A stretch of 64,000 nucleotides of DNA, taken from assembly GCA_964035575.1 (NCBI GenBank), contig OZ037852.1, forward strand, positions 496,001 through 560,000, written 5' to 3'. This stretch comes from Rhynchopus sp. YZ270_cl-10. Lineage: Eukaryota > Euglenozoa > Diplonemea > Diplonemida > Diplonemidae. Under the pieces are notes generated by a model that saw nothing but the letters and a program-made list of their open reading frames with translations, made no database searches and was not told the origin of the DNA. A program made the position numbers and the translations under genes. How positions within the stretch are numbered: position 1 is the first letter of the stretch; each line of letters starts with the position of its first letter. Positions 1-13,487 of this stretch are shown one piece after another.

Positions 1-165
1 TTTTTTTTTGGAGAAATAAACACCTTAGAGGGGTTTTCGAGAGAGGGGGGGAAATGAAAAATACAACTCAAAAAAAAAAAGAACAAAAAACGTAGTTGTT
101 TTTGTAACAACCATCAAGGGGGTGGTCTGTGCTGGAAGCAGGCCCTCAGCGGAGGGTGTGTGTGC

Positions 166-3278
<3,113 letters not shown>

Positions 3279-4022
3279 CTACGGCGCTACTGCGAATGTC
3301 TTCGAAGCTCCAATCATCGCGGATTCACGCGCACGGATCTCTGCCACCTGCTGGTCTGACCGCTTGCGGACAGAGGAGTCGAATTCCTTGCGGAGCTTTC
3401 TTTTGTACGCCGCCATCTCGGTCTCACGGGCGTCCTGGAACTCCTCGAGCTTGGTGTTCGCCTCCGCCTTCTGCTTGTTCGCTTTGTTAAGACGTTCTTG
3501 CAGTCTGTCGATCCGTTCTTCTTTGTCCTCCAATGCGAGCTGTGCGTCGCCTGTTGTCTTCGGGCGCTGCTTCTCTGCTGCCATCTCCGCCACGACCTTG
3601 GCAATCTCTGTGTCTTTGGTCGAGATTTCCACCTTATGTTTTTCGTCCACAGCAGACAGGGCGGTGGTGTGCTCCTCCTGCATGGTGGCCATCTGTGCGG
3701 AGTACAGCTCGCGCATTGCCGCAAGCTCCAGTTCGTAGCGTGCACGGCATTCATCGACAGGGTCGACCTGCATCGCGTCGTCTTCTGGTGGCGGTGCCGT
3801 CTTGGGTGTGGGTTTTGCCTTAGGCAGGGCGCGCTTCGGTGCGGGCCGCTTCGTCATGGGTGCGCCAGACTGCAGCTTCTTCTTGAGGACGTCCTTGTCG
3901 GCCTCCAGATACTGCACCTTCTTGACAAGCTGCGCGTTCTCGTCCTTCAGGTCGTTCATCTCCTTCTGCTTCACCGCAAATTTGTTGTCCATCTTCGATT
4001 TGGTTTGCGTGCTTCCGTTCAT
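3279..4022 (-). CDS. coiled-coil protein, function unknown
   Basis: A 247-residue protein I do not recognise. Residues about 10-50 and 85-235 are heptad-like and rich in K, E, Q and A, typical of long parallel coiled coils. A basic, proline- and alanine-rich linker (about residues 53-78, PKRALPKAKPTPKTAPPP) sits between them. It lies only about 300 bp from the kinesin gene, whose tail is also coiled coil, so a cytoskeletal role is possible but inferred only from composition and position. The start is supported by a long C/T tract and an ACAG acceptor 11 nt before the ATG. No intron is visible. A C-terminal exon of the kinesin is unlikely because each has its own start, stop and acceptor. Confidence 0.75.
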   Translation of the reverse strand: MNGSTQTKSKMDNKFAVKQKEMNDLKDENAQLVKKVQYLEADKDVLKKKLQSGAPMTKRPAPKRALPKAKPTPKTAPPPEDDAMQVDPVDECRARYELELAAMRELYSAQMATMQEEHTTALSAVDEKHKVEISTKDTEIAKVVAEMAAEKQRPKTTGDAQLALEDKEERIDRLQERLNKANKQKAEANTKLEEFQDARETEMAAYKRKLRKEFDSSVRKRSDQQVAEIRARESAMIGASKTFAVAP

Positions 4023-4318
4023 GCTGGATTCAACTGTGGGTGGGGATTATGAAAAGAGAAGGCGGAAGGAGGGGGGGGGGGGGGGGGGAAACCGTTGATT
4101 TGAAATACAAAACCCTCTCGTGACAGTGTACCTTGGTTGAAAAATAACAACAGGAAAGGGTATCGTGATTAATCACCAAAAGGTTCGCCTTTTGATAATC
4201 TGTTGCAACAGGTTGATTTTGCCTGAAAGACAGTTTTTTCCCCCCCGCATGTTATGTACCCAAAAACGTCGTGTATCCCTTTGTGGTTATTGAGTGTGGT
4301 AAACACAGTACTGTTGTT

Positions 4319-6184
4319 CTAAAGGTATTCATGTCTTTCCCCCCTCATACGTTGTTCTTGCACCCTTTTGTACTCCCCTTCGAAGTGGCGTGCCTCGTTC
4401 TGGAGCAGCTTCTTGTGTGTGTTGATGTCGAGCATCTCTGCTTGAAGTGCGTTGTTTGCGTCGGCAGCTTTTGTGGCTGCGTCTGCCGAGCGTGCTGCTG
4501 CCTGCTGGTGCTGCAGGGACAGCTCCTCGAGTCTGGCGTACTCTGCCTTGAGCGCAAGCCCCTCGCTCTGCGCCTCCTCCAGGGAGAGCGTCTTCTCCTT
4601 CAGCTGTGCTGCGAGGTGCTCCATCTCCCCCTGCAGTGCCTTCATCGCCTCCTGCGCTACCTCTGCCTCCTTCATGGCTGTTTGTCTGGCCTCGCATGAT
4701 GCTACGTACATAGCCTCCTTCTGCGCCACCTCCTCCTGCACACCAGCATACGCACGCTCCAAACGCGCAATCTCATCGCGATGGCCGTCATGCTCTGAGA
4801 TCTTTCCATGCAAATCTGCGATCTGCTCCTTGTGTGTAGTCGTGGTGGCCTCAAGCTCCGTCTTTGACTCACAAAGTTCTTGTGTGAGTCGGTCCACTTC
4901 TACCTGAAGGCGTGCGCGTTTTGGTGCAGGTGTTTCTCCAGTGGAGGCGCGTTTGCGTGAGCCCTGCTCGACCAAAGCGTTTTCAGCGGCAACACGCTTT
5001 TCGCGTTCAAAGTTGAGCTGTTTCTGGATCTCTGATTTATGCCGTTCCTGCTCCTGGCGGAACTGCTCCATATCTTCCATCAGCTTCGCAACCTCAGCTT
5101 TGTGTTGTTCCCTTGCCTCTGCTGTCTGCGCCTCTGCCATCATCTGCAGCGTTCTGCGCAGGGCAGGTGGGATCTGCCCTTCACCAATCACGCACCTTTT
5201 GGGGTCGTTCTTCACCTTCGCCGCCTCTTGGGCGAACCGCAGGGTGCTGACTGTCTGGTCGTACTGCGAGCTGGCTCCGGTCACACAGCAGATGATAGCG
5301 GTTTTAGTGTTGCCACCAAGGGACGTCCGCAGCAACCTTGTCAGCTTTGAGTCGCGGAACGGAATGTGCTGGCGTCCAGGGGAGGTGAGGGAGTGGATGA
5401 CTCTGACCAGCGCGGAGAGGGATTTGTTGATGTTGCCTCCTTCCTGCGCACGCACCCCATCGGTGCCGGTGTTCTTCATGCTCTCTGCACCCGCGAGGTC
5501 CACCATCTGCAGGAGCGATCTTGTGTTTTCACCTTCCTTCGGCATTCTGTCGATTTGGATCCGGAAGATCGTGTGCGAACGGCTCGATGCCTCGCTCATG
5601 TTGGTGCGCGCGACCTGACGTCTGTCCATAGCGGAGGTGATCTCCTGCGAGGCTTCTCTCGCAGAGGACACCACAACCGGCTGCAGCTGCTTGCCGTCCT
5701 GCATGCTCATCAGAACAGGGTCCTTTCCCTTCTCCTCGGTGATGCGCAGCTCTGCGTTTGTCTTCAGATCCGAAAGCCGTTCGTTGTAGACCTCCAAAGA
5801 CAGGCAGCGGATGATGTAGTCCGCTTCCGAGTCGCCTTCGATTTCGTCCCACAGATACGCAAGGGAGAGCTGGACTATGCCCTTGTAGCCTCCGTTGCCC
5901 ATCATGGTGTGGGTCTTCCCTGAGGAGGTCTGTCCGTAGGCGAAGATGGTGCCGCTGTAGCCGCGCAGGGCGTGCGAGACAATGCCCTTAGAGGTGCTGT
6001 CGAATACGTCCTCTGTCATCGCCTCATTGCCAAAGACGCGGTTCACGCAAAAGTTCGTCTGGTCTTTCTTCGGTAAAGTGCAATGCAAGGAGTCTTCTCC
6101 CAACAACCATGCGTTCTGCGCACCTTCTGCCTGTTCCCGTGCATTGAGGGGACGTACACGCACAAAAACAGGGACCTGTGTCAT
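4319..6184 (-). CDS. kinesin with N-terminal motor
   Basis: ATP-driven microtubule motor of 621 residues. The motor domain fills about residues 3-335: P-loop GQTSSGKT (84-91), switch I SSRSH (200-204), switch II DLAGAE (229-234, with A where most kinesins have S) and the conserved NKSLSAL helix. The P-loop and switch I regions resemble kinesin-7/CENP-E more than other classes, but I would not fix the class by eye. From about 345 to the end it is coiled coil with a short basic break (GSRKRASTGETPAPKRARL), which may be a nuclear signal. It is shorter than metazoan CENP-E. The start follows a CACACAG acceptor 27 nt upstream. The next gene on the strand is a second coiled-coil protein. Confidence 0.93.
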   Translation of the reverse strand: MTQVPVFVRVRPLNAREQAEGAQNAWLLGEDSLHCTLPKKDQTNFCVNRVFGNEAMTEDVFDSTSKGIVSHALRGYSGTIFAYGQTSSGKTHTMMGNGGYKGIVQLSLAYLWDEIEGDSEADYIIRCLSLEVYNERLSDLKTNAELRITEEKGKDPVLMSMQDGKQLQPVVVSSAREASQEITSAMDRRQVARTNMSEASSRSHTIFRIQIDRMPKEGENTRSLLQMVDLAGAESMKNTGTDGVRAQEGGNINKSLSALVRVIHSLTSPGRQHIPFRDSKLTRLLRTSLGGNTKTAIICCVTGASSQYDQTVSTLRFAQEAAKVKNDPKRCVIGEGQIPPALRRTLQMMAEAQTAEAREQHKAEVAKLMEDMEQFRQEQERHKSEIQKQLNFEREKRVAAENALVEQGSRKRASTGETPAPKRARLQVEVDRLTQELCESKTELEATTTTHKEQIADLHGKISEHDGHRDEIARLERAYAGVQEEVAQKEAMYVASCEARQTAMKEAEVAQEAMKALQGEMEHLAAQLKEKTLSLEEAQSEGLALKAEYARLEELSLQHQQAAARSADAATKAADANNALQAEMLDINTHKKLLQNEARHFEGEYKRVQEQRMRGERHEYL

Positions 6185-6861
6185 CGGGAGGTTTTTTGAG
6201 ATTTGTGTAATCTGTGTGAGTGTATTTTGAAAAATGTCTGTAGGTTTGTAGATTAGGAAGGATAAGATATTGACAGATTGAGAGCTCTTTCTCGATTACC
6301 ATTGTGTGGTGGTGGTGCATGGCTGCTCCTGGTGGAGTGATTTGTCTGGTTGATTCCGTAAGCGAACGAGATCTCGATGTGTAGAAGAAACCCGAGGCCG
6401 AGCTTCACCATTCTTTAGGAAGGGAGAGAGAAAGATATGAAAAAGATGGGGGAAAAATGGGTGTCTTTTGTTTTCAATGTTGAGAAAAAAAATGGGGGGT
6501 TAAAAAAGGGGAGGTGAAAATAAAGAAGATAAATGTGGCTTTCATGCACACAGATCGAAAAAAAAGGTGGATAGTCACCTTTTTGAGGGGGGTTTTTTTT
6601 TTGAGATTTATTGTTTTCTCGCAAAATGTATATTTTTTTGTGTAGCGTTTTTGGCATTATGAGACATTGTGTGAGGAGGGGGCTTTCTTTCAACACTGTT
6701 CCTCACCCCCGTGGATAGGATTTACCACAAAAAGGTTGAAAAGAAAAAGAAAAGTTGATAAGATGACCCTAAGCCTCTTCGTGCTTATTCACCTTAAAAA
6801 AAATGCTAAGGTGCTTCACCTCAGTCAACCTTTTTAAAAAAAACCACCCTCCACCCACACT
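6185..6861. other. intergenic spacer
   Basis: No gene seen. Contains a diverged hairpin near 6530-6560, a full hairpin repeat at 6754-6796 and purine/pyrimidine tracts. Confidence 0.55.
6754..6796 (+). repeat. dispersed hairpin repeat (CTAAGC-stem type)
   Basis: GTTGATAAGATGACCCTAAG, then CCTCTTCGT, then GCTTATTCACCTTA. The arms TAAGATGA..CTAAGC and GCTTA.TCACCTTA pair around the CTCT(T)CGT loop. Confidence 0.65.
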
Positions 6862-7947
6862 TTACGCGTCCTCCTCCTCCTCCCCCTCCCCCAGAGCCCC
6901 CTCCATTTCTCTCTCTTCTGCTGAAGCTTCGCCCTCTTCCTCCACTTCTTCCTCGTCCTCTTCCCCTTCCCCTGCTCTTTCCGACAAAAATCGGGCCAAT
7001 CCCTCAGTATTTTTAGCATCGTTACTCGGGTCTATCTTTTTCACCTTTTCCTTCTCAGTTCTCTGCCTTTTATTGCGGAGGAGGTGGGCAATTTCGACCG
7101 GAACTGCACCACCTTCACCTTCCCCTTCCCCGTCACCTCTTTCTCGTTTCTTTGCCCTTCGTGTTGTCTCTGCGAAGAAGGCGGCGTGGAGCTTGGTGAG
7201 ATAGGCAGCAACCTTTTGGAGGGTATGCCGATCGGTCGTCTCCGTGTCGTTCGGCGGAAATGACGTTCCGGTTTGTGGAAAGAAAAGGTACTGTGGCACC
7301 TTCACTACCGGGGCAGGTGTACCCCCTTCACTTCCGTTCTGCTTTGCATTGCTCCGCCACACTGAAGAAGAGTCGTCTACCACTACTACGTGGTTATGCC
7401 GATACGGAAATATCCTGGGCAGCTCCTTTCTCGCTCCGTGATCGCAGTCATCACGACTCACAATGCGTTTTCCAAAAAGCGTTCCAGTAGGATCCAACAC
7501 TGCCCCCACCTCTGCCGCATACGCGCGCGAGCCATGAGTGTAAATATGCAGTTCAAATAGTTTATCCATTTCATTCAAAAACCGTTGAATTCCAGGTCGA
7601 AGCTTGACGAGATGCATCGTACCACGAACGGAAAGGGGGGTGATATATGGGGGGAGAAGAACCTTACGTTGGGAAGGGATGACACAGTGCAGCATGGTAT
7701 GATCGATGTCCATGACGAGGACGAGGCGGTTAGAGGAGAGGAGCGTCTCGTATGCGGCCTTCGCTGTGTCGCGTGCAAGGCTGTCATCCACCCACACATC
7801 GGCGCGAGCATGCAAGGCACGTACAAAAGTGTTCTTTACTTCATGTGGTTCACCTTCCACATCAGCACCACACTCCGCGCAAAGAGACCCAAAGCGCAGA
7901 CTATGTAGACAAGGCATAGCAAGGCAAGGGGGGTGGGTCGTGTACAT
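6862..7947 (-). CDS. FCP1-type CTD phosphatase
   Basis: HAD-superfamily Ser/Thr phosphatase of the FCP1/SCP group, which dephosphorylates the C-terminal domain of RNA polymerase II. The 361-residue protein has a Cys/His-rich N-terminus (CLHSLRFGSLCAECG) like FCP1 proteins, then the catalytic DxDxT motif as MDIDHTML (D80 and D82), the family block LRPGIQRFLNEM, a motif equivalent to IYTHGSRAYA and the acidic metal site VVVDDSSSVW. The last 80 residues are very acidic (EEDEEEVEEEGE). No BRCT domain is seen, unlike animal and fungal FCP1. The ATG at 7947 directly follows a pyrimidine tract and CTACAG. The frame stays open about 40 codons upstream, but that stretch has no ATG and no homology, so a further upstream exon is possible but not needed. 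Confidence 0.85.
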   Translation of the reverse strand: MYTTHPPCLAMPCLHSLRFGSLCAECGADVEGEPHEVKNTFVRALHARADVWVDDSLARDTAKAAYETLLSSNRLVLVMDIDHTMLHCVIPSQRKVLLPPYITPLSVRGTMHLVKLRPGIQRFLNEMDKLFELHIYTHGSRAYAAEVGAVLDPTGTLFGKRIVSRDDCDHGARKELPRIFPYRHNHVVVVDDSSSVWRSNAKQNGSEGGTPAPVVKVPQYLFFPQTGTSFPPNDTETTDRHTLQKVAAYLTKLHAAFFAETTRRAKKRERGDGEGEGEGGAVPVEIAHLLRNKRQRTEKEKVKKIDPSNDAKNTEGLARFLSERAGEGEEDEEEVEEEGEASAEEREMEGALGEGEEEEDA

Positions 7948-8627
7948 CTGTAGGGGTTTGAAAAAAGAGAAGTTGATGAGTGGGGTGGCAATCCCCTCAA
8001 CTTGGTCTTCGCCACTAAAGAACCCTGTCAGATGCTGGCTCGCTCTGTACAGCTTTTCAACCCGCAAGACCGAAGGCTGAGCGTGTGAGGGATCTGAAAA
8101 ATTGCGCCACCTCCGTTTCTGAGTTGTTGTGTGTTATCTCTGTCGTTGTGCCACGTCTCCCCTACCTTCGGTGTGACGTAAAAGCTAAGCTTATGGGTTT
8201 GACCTTTATTGAAACAACTCCCGCAGTCTATTTTTTTTCAAGGGGTTTTTATTTTATTTTGAACACACTTCGGAAACAACAAAAATAAGTTTATGGTTGC
8301 ACAATCGTGTACAAAAGGGGCTGGGGGTGTGTGTAAAGTAAAAACACTACGATGCCAGCCCCAGATGAAAGCACAAAGAAGAGGCACTTCCTTTGTTGCA
8401 ACGCTTCTCCACCCCCACCACGACCTCATGAGCAGTGCACACACCTGATGCCACATTGTGCGTGCAACAGCTTGCATCTATGGAAATAGAGCACAGCCAC
8501 ACGCGATGAATACATTCATCAAACGGAGGCTCATGACGTGGCACCACAGCGCTTCCTCACAGTACGCAATAAAACGGTACAATCGCAGCCTTGCCCACTC
8601 AGAATCCCTTCCCCACCCCAAAACCTT
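7948..8627. other. intergenic spacer
   Basis: No gene seen. Near 8349-8375 it has a short repeat (ATGCCAGCCCC..GATGAAAGCAC) also present near 18765, 38291, 46912 and 59313. Confidence 0.5.
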
Positions 8628-10437
8628 CTACCCACAGTGGTCCCTTCCCGCAGCAGTCGTGCATGCCAAGGCCACACTCAGAAGCCCACCCTTGACGGTC
8701 GAGGGATGCACGTTCAAAGGGCTCTGTTCACAAGAACAACCCTGTGCAGCCTCTTCAACCGCTGCTGCAGACACATCGCCCTTCAGGTACTTCCGCACTG
8801 CTGTGTTGTAGTTCTCCCACTCACCGTTTTTCCCGATCTGGTACATCCATTCTTCAGTCGGGCTGGCGGAGCGCCCGCTGTCAAGCAGAAGCTCGGCAAC
8901 CACTTCAGGTGTGTCAGAGGTTGCACACACTTCCACCTTGCACGGAATCAGGCGCATCTCGTGTTCGCACTCAGCATTCCACTGAGTAAAGGCAAAGCGC
9001 CCCATCCACTGCGCTGAAGCACATACGGTTGCAGAGCACGTTGCAGCCAAGGATACGTCCTGCACGTTCCATCCCATGCACGTCACGCACAAGTGTGCCC
9101 ACTATGCTGAAGCGGCGCATCACTTCACACCCCATGTCACCACGTAGCACCTTCCCAGTTGCAACACCGATGTTCACCTGCGACAGCTTCAACCCCCTGA
9201 ACAGCATCGTTGCTGTGTGCAGTGCTGAGGTGGCGTGGTTTACACACTGCCTTGACGTGTTGAACGAGCAGTGCACCCTGTCACCGACAAACACGTCCAC
9301 CATCCCACGGTATGACTCTGTTGCCTGCAAGGTCTTCAGAAGAAGAGTTGTGAAGAAGGAGGAGAAGTGTGCACTGTTGTGCTCCACCAGACGCAACGTG
9401 TCTTTGATGTTCACCGTCAGCAGAGTCGCCTTCACAGACGTGAGCCCCAAAGCAATGTGTCGTACACTTGCAGCAGGTAAGGTTCCATTTGTGGAACTAC
9501 TCCCAGAAGATGCTGTTTGCTCTGTTCCATCTTGTTCAGTACCTTCTGCACTGACGTCTTCAGTGCGCTCAACTACGCTGTTTTCATCCACAAGCAGACA
9601 CGTCAGTGGCAGGTACGCTTTGTACGACCGCAGGTTCTTCTCCAACGCACGCAGTGCCACCGTCATCCCCTCGGGCAACTCATGTTCATGCACCTCCAGC
9701 AGCTCCGCCACCTTCTCCACGTCGTACCTTGCCAGGAGCGAGGCAATCTCCTGCACAGCGTTGATCGTCCGTTCCATTGATGCCTGCTCCTTCAGCACCT
9801 CATGTGCGAAACCACGTGTCACGATGAAGTCAATCACAAGCACAGCTACTGCAGATATTAGGGGTGACGACGGGAACTCTGTTGGACAGGGCAGGGCCTC
9901 ACAGTCAAACTTCTCCTTCAAGTAATACATCCGTCCGTACTCACCCTCCTGTGGCGGCAACCCTGGCAGGTCAAAAAGCCCAAACCTGAAACTCTCCTCA
10001 ACACCAAGCAGCAACAACCACATGATAATGAAACCCACAAGCCCGAGACTGTACACCTTGGGCACCTGCATCACGAGGTGCATGTCGATGATGATCACGA
10101 GGACAGGCCATCCCTCTCTGAAGACCGTTCGTCCACTCAAATCCCACACCAGAAACCCACATGTGATCATGTACAGCGTGCCCACCACCACCTTTGTTGT
10201 CAACGGAACCCTACACATCACTGCACAGACCGCAATGCTGAACCCAAGCGAGACGAACAGTGACCCTACTAAATTGATGGGGTGTCGCATATCTGAAGCT
10301 AAAGTCGCCGCCACGCCAAGTACAAATGCCAACAAACCCGCACAGCCAAAGATGAAGAACTGTGTGCGTATCTCCTTCTTTTTGGTGCTCAGTGTCCCGT
10401 CCAAGGAGAGCACGCCATTGAGACACTGCAGCCCCAT
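8628..10437 (-). CDS. six-TM protein with degenerate nucleotidyl cyclase domain; frame break near 8975
   Basis: Membrane signalling protein. The first about 220 residues hold six hydrophobic segments, followed by a helical linker and then a class III nucleotidyl cyclase-like domain from about residue 285. The metal-binding position that is normally Asp (LFADI-type block) reads LLTVNIKD, and the second metal block reads VFVGDRVHCSF, so catalysis is doubtful. The conserved block GVATGKVLRGDMG is kept. The main frame stops at 8971, but homologous-looking sequence continues in another frame (ECEHEMRLIPC through EEWMYQIGKNGEWENYN) to 8628, so there is a one- or two-base shift near 8971-9000, an unrecognised intron or an assembly error. 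ATG 10437 was chosen because a T/C tract with ACACAG ends 19 nt upstream. Confidence 0.7.
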
Positions 10438-11031
10438 CTCCCCTTTTGTCAGGTACCTGTGTTCTCGTGGAGGGGTTGGGGAAAAAAAAAGAACTGAACT
10501 GAAGTTGCCCGTACAATACTCTTTCGGAGGGGACACCCTGCGAGTGGTTGGCTAAGAATTGTCTGCTGAACCTAATGAGCGCAGGGACACCGACGGACCG
10601 GAGGGAACAAAAGGGAAGGACATCTCAAAAAGAGACACGCCTTAGATTGGGTTAAAAATAGGGCGAAAAAAGGGGGCGTTTTTGGTGTCTTTTGTTTTGT
10701 TTTGTTCTCTCGAAGACGGTACACAAAGCTTCCTTGGGGAACGGGGGAGGGGACGCATATGGAAGACGGAGTGGAGGAAGGGGGTAACAAAAGGACCACG
10801 CCTTTTTTTTTTTTTTTTTTTTTTTTTGCAACCTTTCTTTTTTGGGGGGTTTTTTTTTCTTCCGTTTTTTTTCTCTAACCTTCTCGCTCTTCAAATATGG
10901 TGTACACTGTCCACCCACCCTTTCTGTCAGAACCCCCCCCATTTTTACTCACGCACAAAAAAATATAACCAAACGACAAAAGAAGAAACCTATCGATGCA
11001 TGTGCCTCTCGTACACACAATATCAACAAGA

Positions 11032-11067
11032 GTTGGTAAGGTGACCTTAAGCATGCTTAGTGGTCTG
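11032..11067 (+). repeat. dispersed hairpin repeat, short-loop variant
   Basis: GTTGGTAAGGTGACCTTAAG followed by CATGCTTAGTGGTCTG. The CTTAAGC/GCTTAG stem is kept but the CTCTCGT loop is lost. Confidence 0.45.
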
Positions 11068-11682
11068 AAACAAACAAGAAGGTGGCGCAGGGCGCAAGAA
11101 CAGTAACAGAGTGTACCAATAAAATAAAATAAAAAAAAAAAGAGAAAATTTGAACAAGATGAATGTACTTCTCTCGCACAAACACACATCCCTGAAAGAA
11201 AGAAAAAATGGTGACAGGAGCGTGTCCTGTCTGCCACTGCCTTTTTTTGTAAAGGACAACTTCCAAAAATATAAAGATACACACCCCCGAGGATGTGCTA
11301 CACTATCTCCAAGGTGTATTTTTTTTTTTGTTGTTTTTTTGTTTTACTCAGGCATTCGTTACTACTGGAAGATCAAACAGGGCATTGTTTTTTTTTTGCC
11401 CCCCCCTCTCCCCGCAACCCTTCCCACTGAACCGAGGGATCGCAAACACCCCTCCTTTCGTCTCGTTTAAATCTTGCAATGAAGGCTTTTACAAAAACCG
11501 GCCTCAACAAAAGTACTGAAACAGTACACAACCCAAAAACATAAAACTGCTACATCACTCTCACTGAGTGTGCTTGATGTTAACGTTACAACTGAAGCAA
11601 GGAGGGGGGGGTGTTGGGAGGCCCACTAAGACCTCCCACAATGGCGTACAGACGGACACGGATACACAGAGGGGGAAAAAAA

Positions 11683-11725
11683 GTTTATAAGAAGACCCTA
11701 AGCCTCTCATGCTTAGTCACCTTAG
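11683..11725 (+). repeat. dispersed hairpin repeat (CTAAGC-stem type)
   Basis: GTTTATAAGAAGACCCTAAG, loop CCTCTCAT, then GCTTAGTCACCTTA. This is one of the best-paired copies. Confidence 0.65.
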
Positions 11726-11762
11726 AAGAAAAATACTGGCTGCAGAAGAAAAAAAAAAACAA

Positions 11763-12176
11763 GTAATTGCTATCGGAAAAAAAACGGGGTGTGATGTGGA
11801 ACTCCATCCTGTAGAAATCATCTACAACACGCCCAGCATTCTGCTCTTCTGCAGGTATGCTAACCCACTGGGACGCCAGCATCTGAAACGTTCAAGAAGG
11901 GGGGGCTGTCCTCTTCGTCCAGCACCATCTGCTCGATAGCGTTGTTGGACGTCGGCTCGGCAGGCTCGGCGTGTTCCAGCTCGTTTTTGTCCACAGGCTC
12001 CCCACATTGTCGTCGTCGTTGGAGCAGTGCGGAAGAAGCACAGAATGCACAGACGACAACACATCGATCACACCAGGCACATCAGCACCTCCAGCAAATC
12101 GCCAGGATGCTACGGTGGTTTCGAAAATCGCGCGGAGTTTTCCACAGCACACCCCGTTTTTTCTCCTAGCAATTAC
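11763..12176 (-). mobile_element. 414-bp TIR element with a coding remnant
   Basis: The left end GTAATTGCTATCGGAAAAAA and the reverse complement of the right end (GTAATTGCTAGGAGAAAAAA) match over about 40 bp, both continuing into ACGGGGTGTG.TGTGG. The minus strand inside still reads protein-like sequence (about 11870-12110: DVPGVIDVLSSVHSVLLPHC, then EHAEPAEPTSNNAIEQMVLD in a shifted frame). This fits a deletion derivative of a DNA transposon keeping the end of its transposase gene. Family not identified; no clear target-site duplication seen. Confidence 0.6.
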
Positions 12177-12766
12177 CTGTCCTTGTTGTTATTGTTGTTT
12201 TCAACCACCTTCCTTCAACCCTTGTAGGATCAGTTGTCATTTTTTTCGCGAAAACATGAAATTACACATTTCAAGAGAACAAATTAAAAAGGGTCCTTAT
12301 TTGCATTTTTGGGCTCCGCCCGTGCAGTGGTGGGGTCAATCTCGAAAATTGGACAATTTTTTGACCACTTAAATTTTGAGAAATATGAGCCCGGTTCCTT
12401 ATACGTGGGGCCCATTTTCAGCTAAAATTTTCCTCAAAATCTGGTTTTGTAAAATTGACCCTTTCCCCCCCCCGCATCGATTTCAATACTATACCTTACT
12501 TCACCTACGGTTGCCCTTACAGGGGGGGTGAAGGAAGGTAGGTTGAAAATACCGGGAGTCAGCGTTCACACCTACGCCGTAGGTTTTACAGTAGAAAAAA
12601 AAAGAGTTGAAAAGTGCAAACGCCTCACCGTACACCGGTGGACGGGTTATCGAACCCCCCAGAGAGCACTTCATTGGTACGCAGATACCATGAGGGAAAA
12701 AAATAAACAAAAGAGAAGATGGATATGAGTGCACACACATCTATGGGGGGAAAACCCCAAAATTTT

Positions 12767-12799
12767 TGTAAGATGAATGTGCCTCTCGTGTACACTCTC
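12767..12799 (+). repeat. dispersed hairpin repeat (ATGTGC-stem type)
   Basis: TGTAAGATGAATGTG-CCTCTCGT-GTACAC. Same loop as the CTAAGC type but a different stem. Confidence 0.6.
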
Positions 12800-12955
12800 T
12801 TTTGCCACTATTGTTATCGCGCTGGAACACGCTTGGGGTTTGAAGATGGGCTGTCTCTCAGTCACGGCGACAGTTGTTAGGGATGATGTAAAAGATCAAA
12901 AGATGTGCCTCTTGTACACATCATGAAAGAGAAAAGGTTGGCAAAAAGATGATAC

Positions 12956-13080
12956 TACAGTGAGACAATAAACATCGGAGGGGGTAAAAACCCTTCCTTA
13001 GAGCTTTGAAATTCCAAAAATCACCTTAGTTTTTACCCCTCCGGTGTTTTTACCCCACCGATGTTTGTTGTCTTACTGTA
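12956..13080. repeat. long inverted repeat, about 125 bp
   Basis: Arms of about 34 bp: ACAGTGAGACAATAAACATC (from 12957), whose mate GATGTTTGTTGTCTTACTGT ends at 13079. The arms continue inward through GGGGGTAAAAAC/GTTTTTACCCC. Unclassified miniature element. Confidence 0.7.
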
Positions 13081-13338
13081 AGTCTCGCATGCTTTGTCAC
13101 CTTTAAAAAGACATTTTCTAGGCCATTACTACACAAATACACACTTCAAGCACACAAAATAAAAAGAACAAAAACAGCGGGGGGTCATGATAAGGTGCAG
13201 CAAGGGCGTGGAGGGGGGGGGAAAGAAAACTTGAAATGATGAGGGTGTTGCCACATACCATCCTTTCTCTTTAAAAAAAACAAGCTTTGCTTTTTGTAAG
13301 TTTCGCCCCCATAACTTTCTCCCAAAAGGTACACGGTT

Positions 13339-13487
13339 TGTCAGGTCCAGGTGGGTGAGCAAAATTGGGTGAGCAAAAAAGCGAGCATATACACACACAC
13401 ACCCCAAATTGTAGTGAGCAATTTGTGTACAGTTTTTCCCACGCTTTTTTTGCTCACCCAATTTGGTCACCCACCTGGACCTCACAA
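13339..13487. repeat. long inverted repeat, about 149 bp
   Basis: Arms of about 45 bp: GGTCCAGGTGGGTGAGCAAA on the left pairs with its mate at 13441-13487, both containing TTGGGTGAGCAAAAAA(A)GCG. The loop is about 55 bp. Probably a miniature TIR element. Confidence 0.7.

Noticed and set aside
6754-6796. Hairpins as histone-type 3' stem-loops or terminators
   Set aside because: They are antisense to the genes, occur in introns, and have variable stems with no fixed distance from stops.
12640-12700. Possible tRNA-like B box (GGGTTATCGAACCCC)
   Set aside because: No cloverleaf could be drawn and the sequence belongs to a dispersed repeat also seen near 49970.
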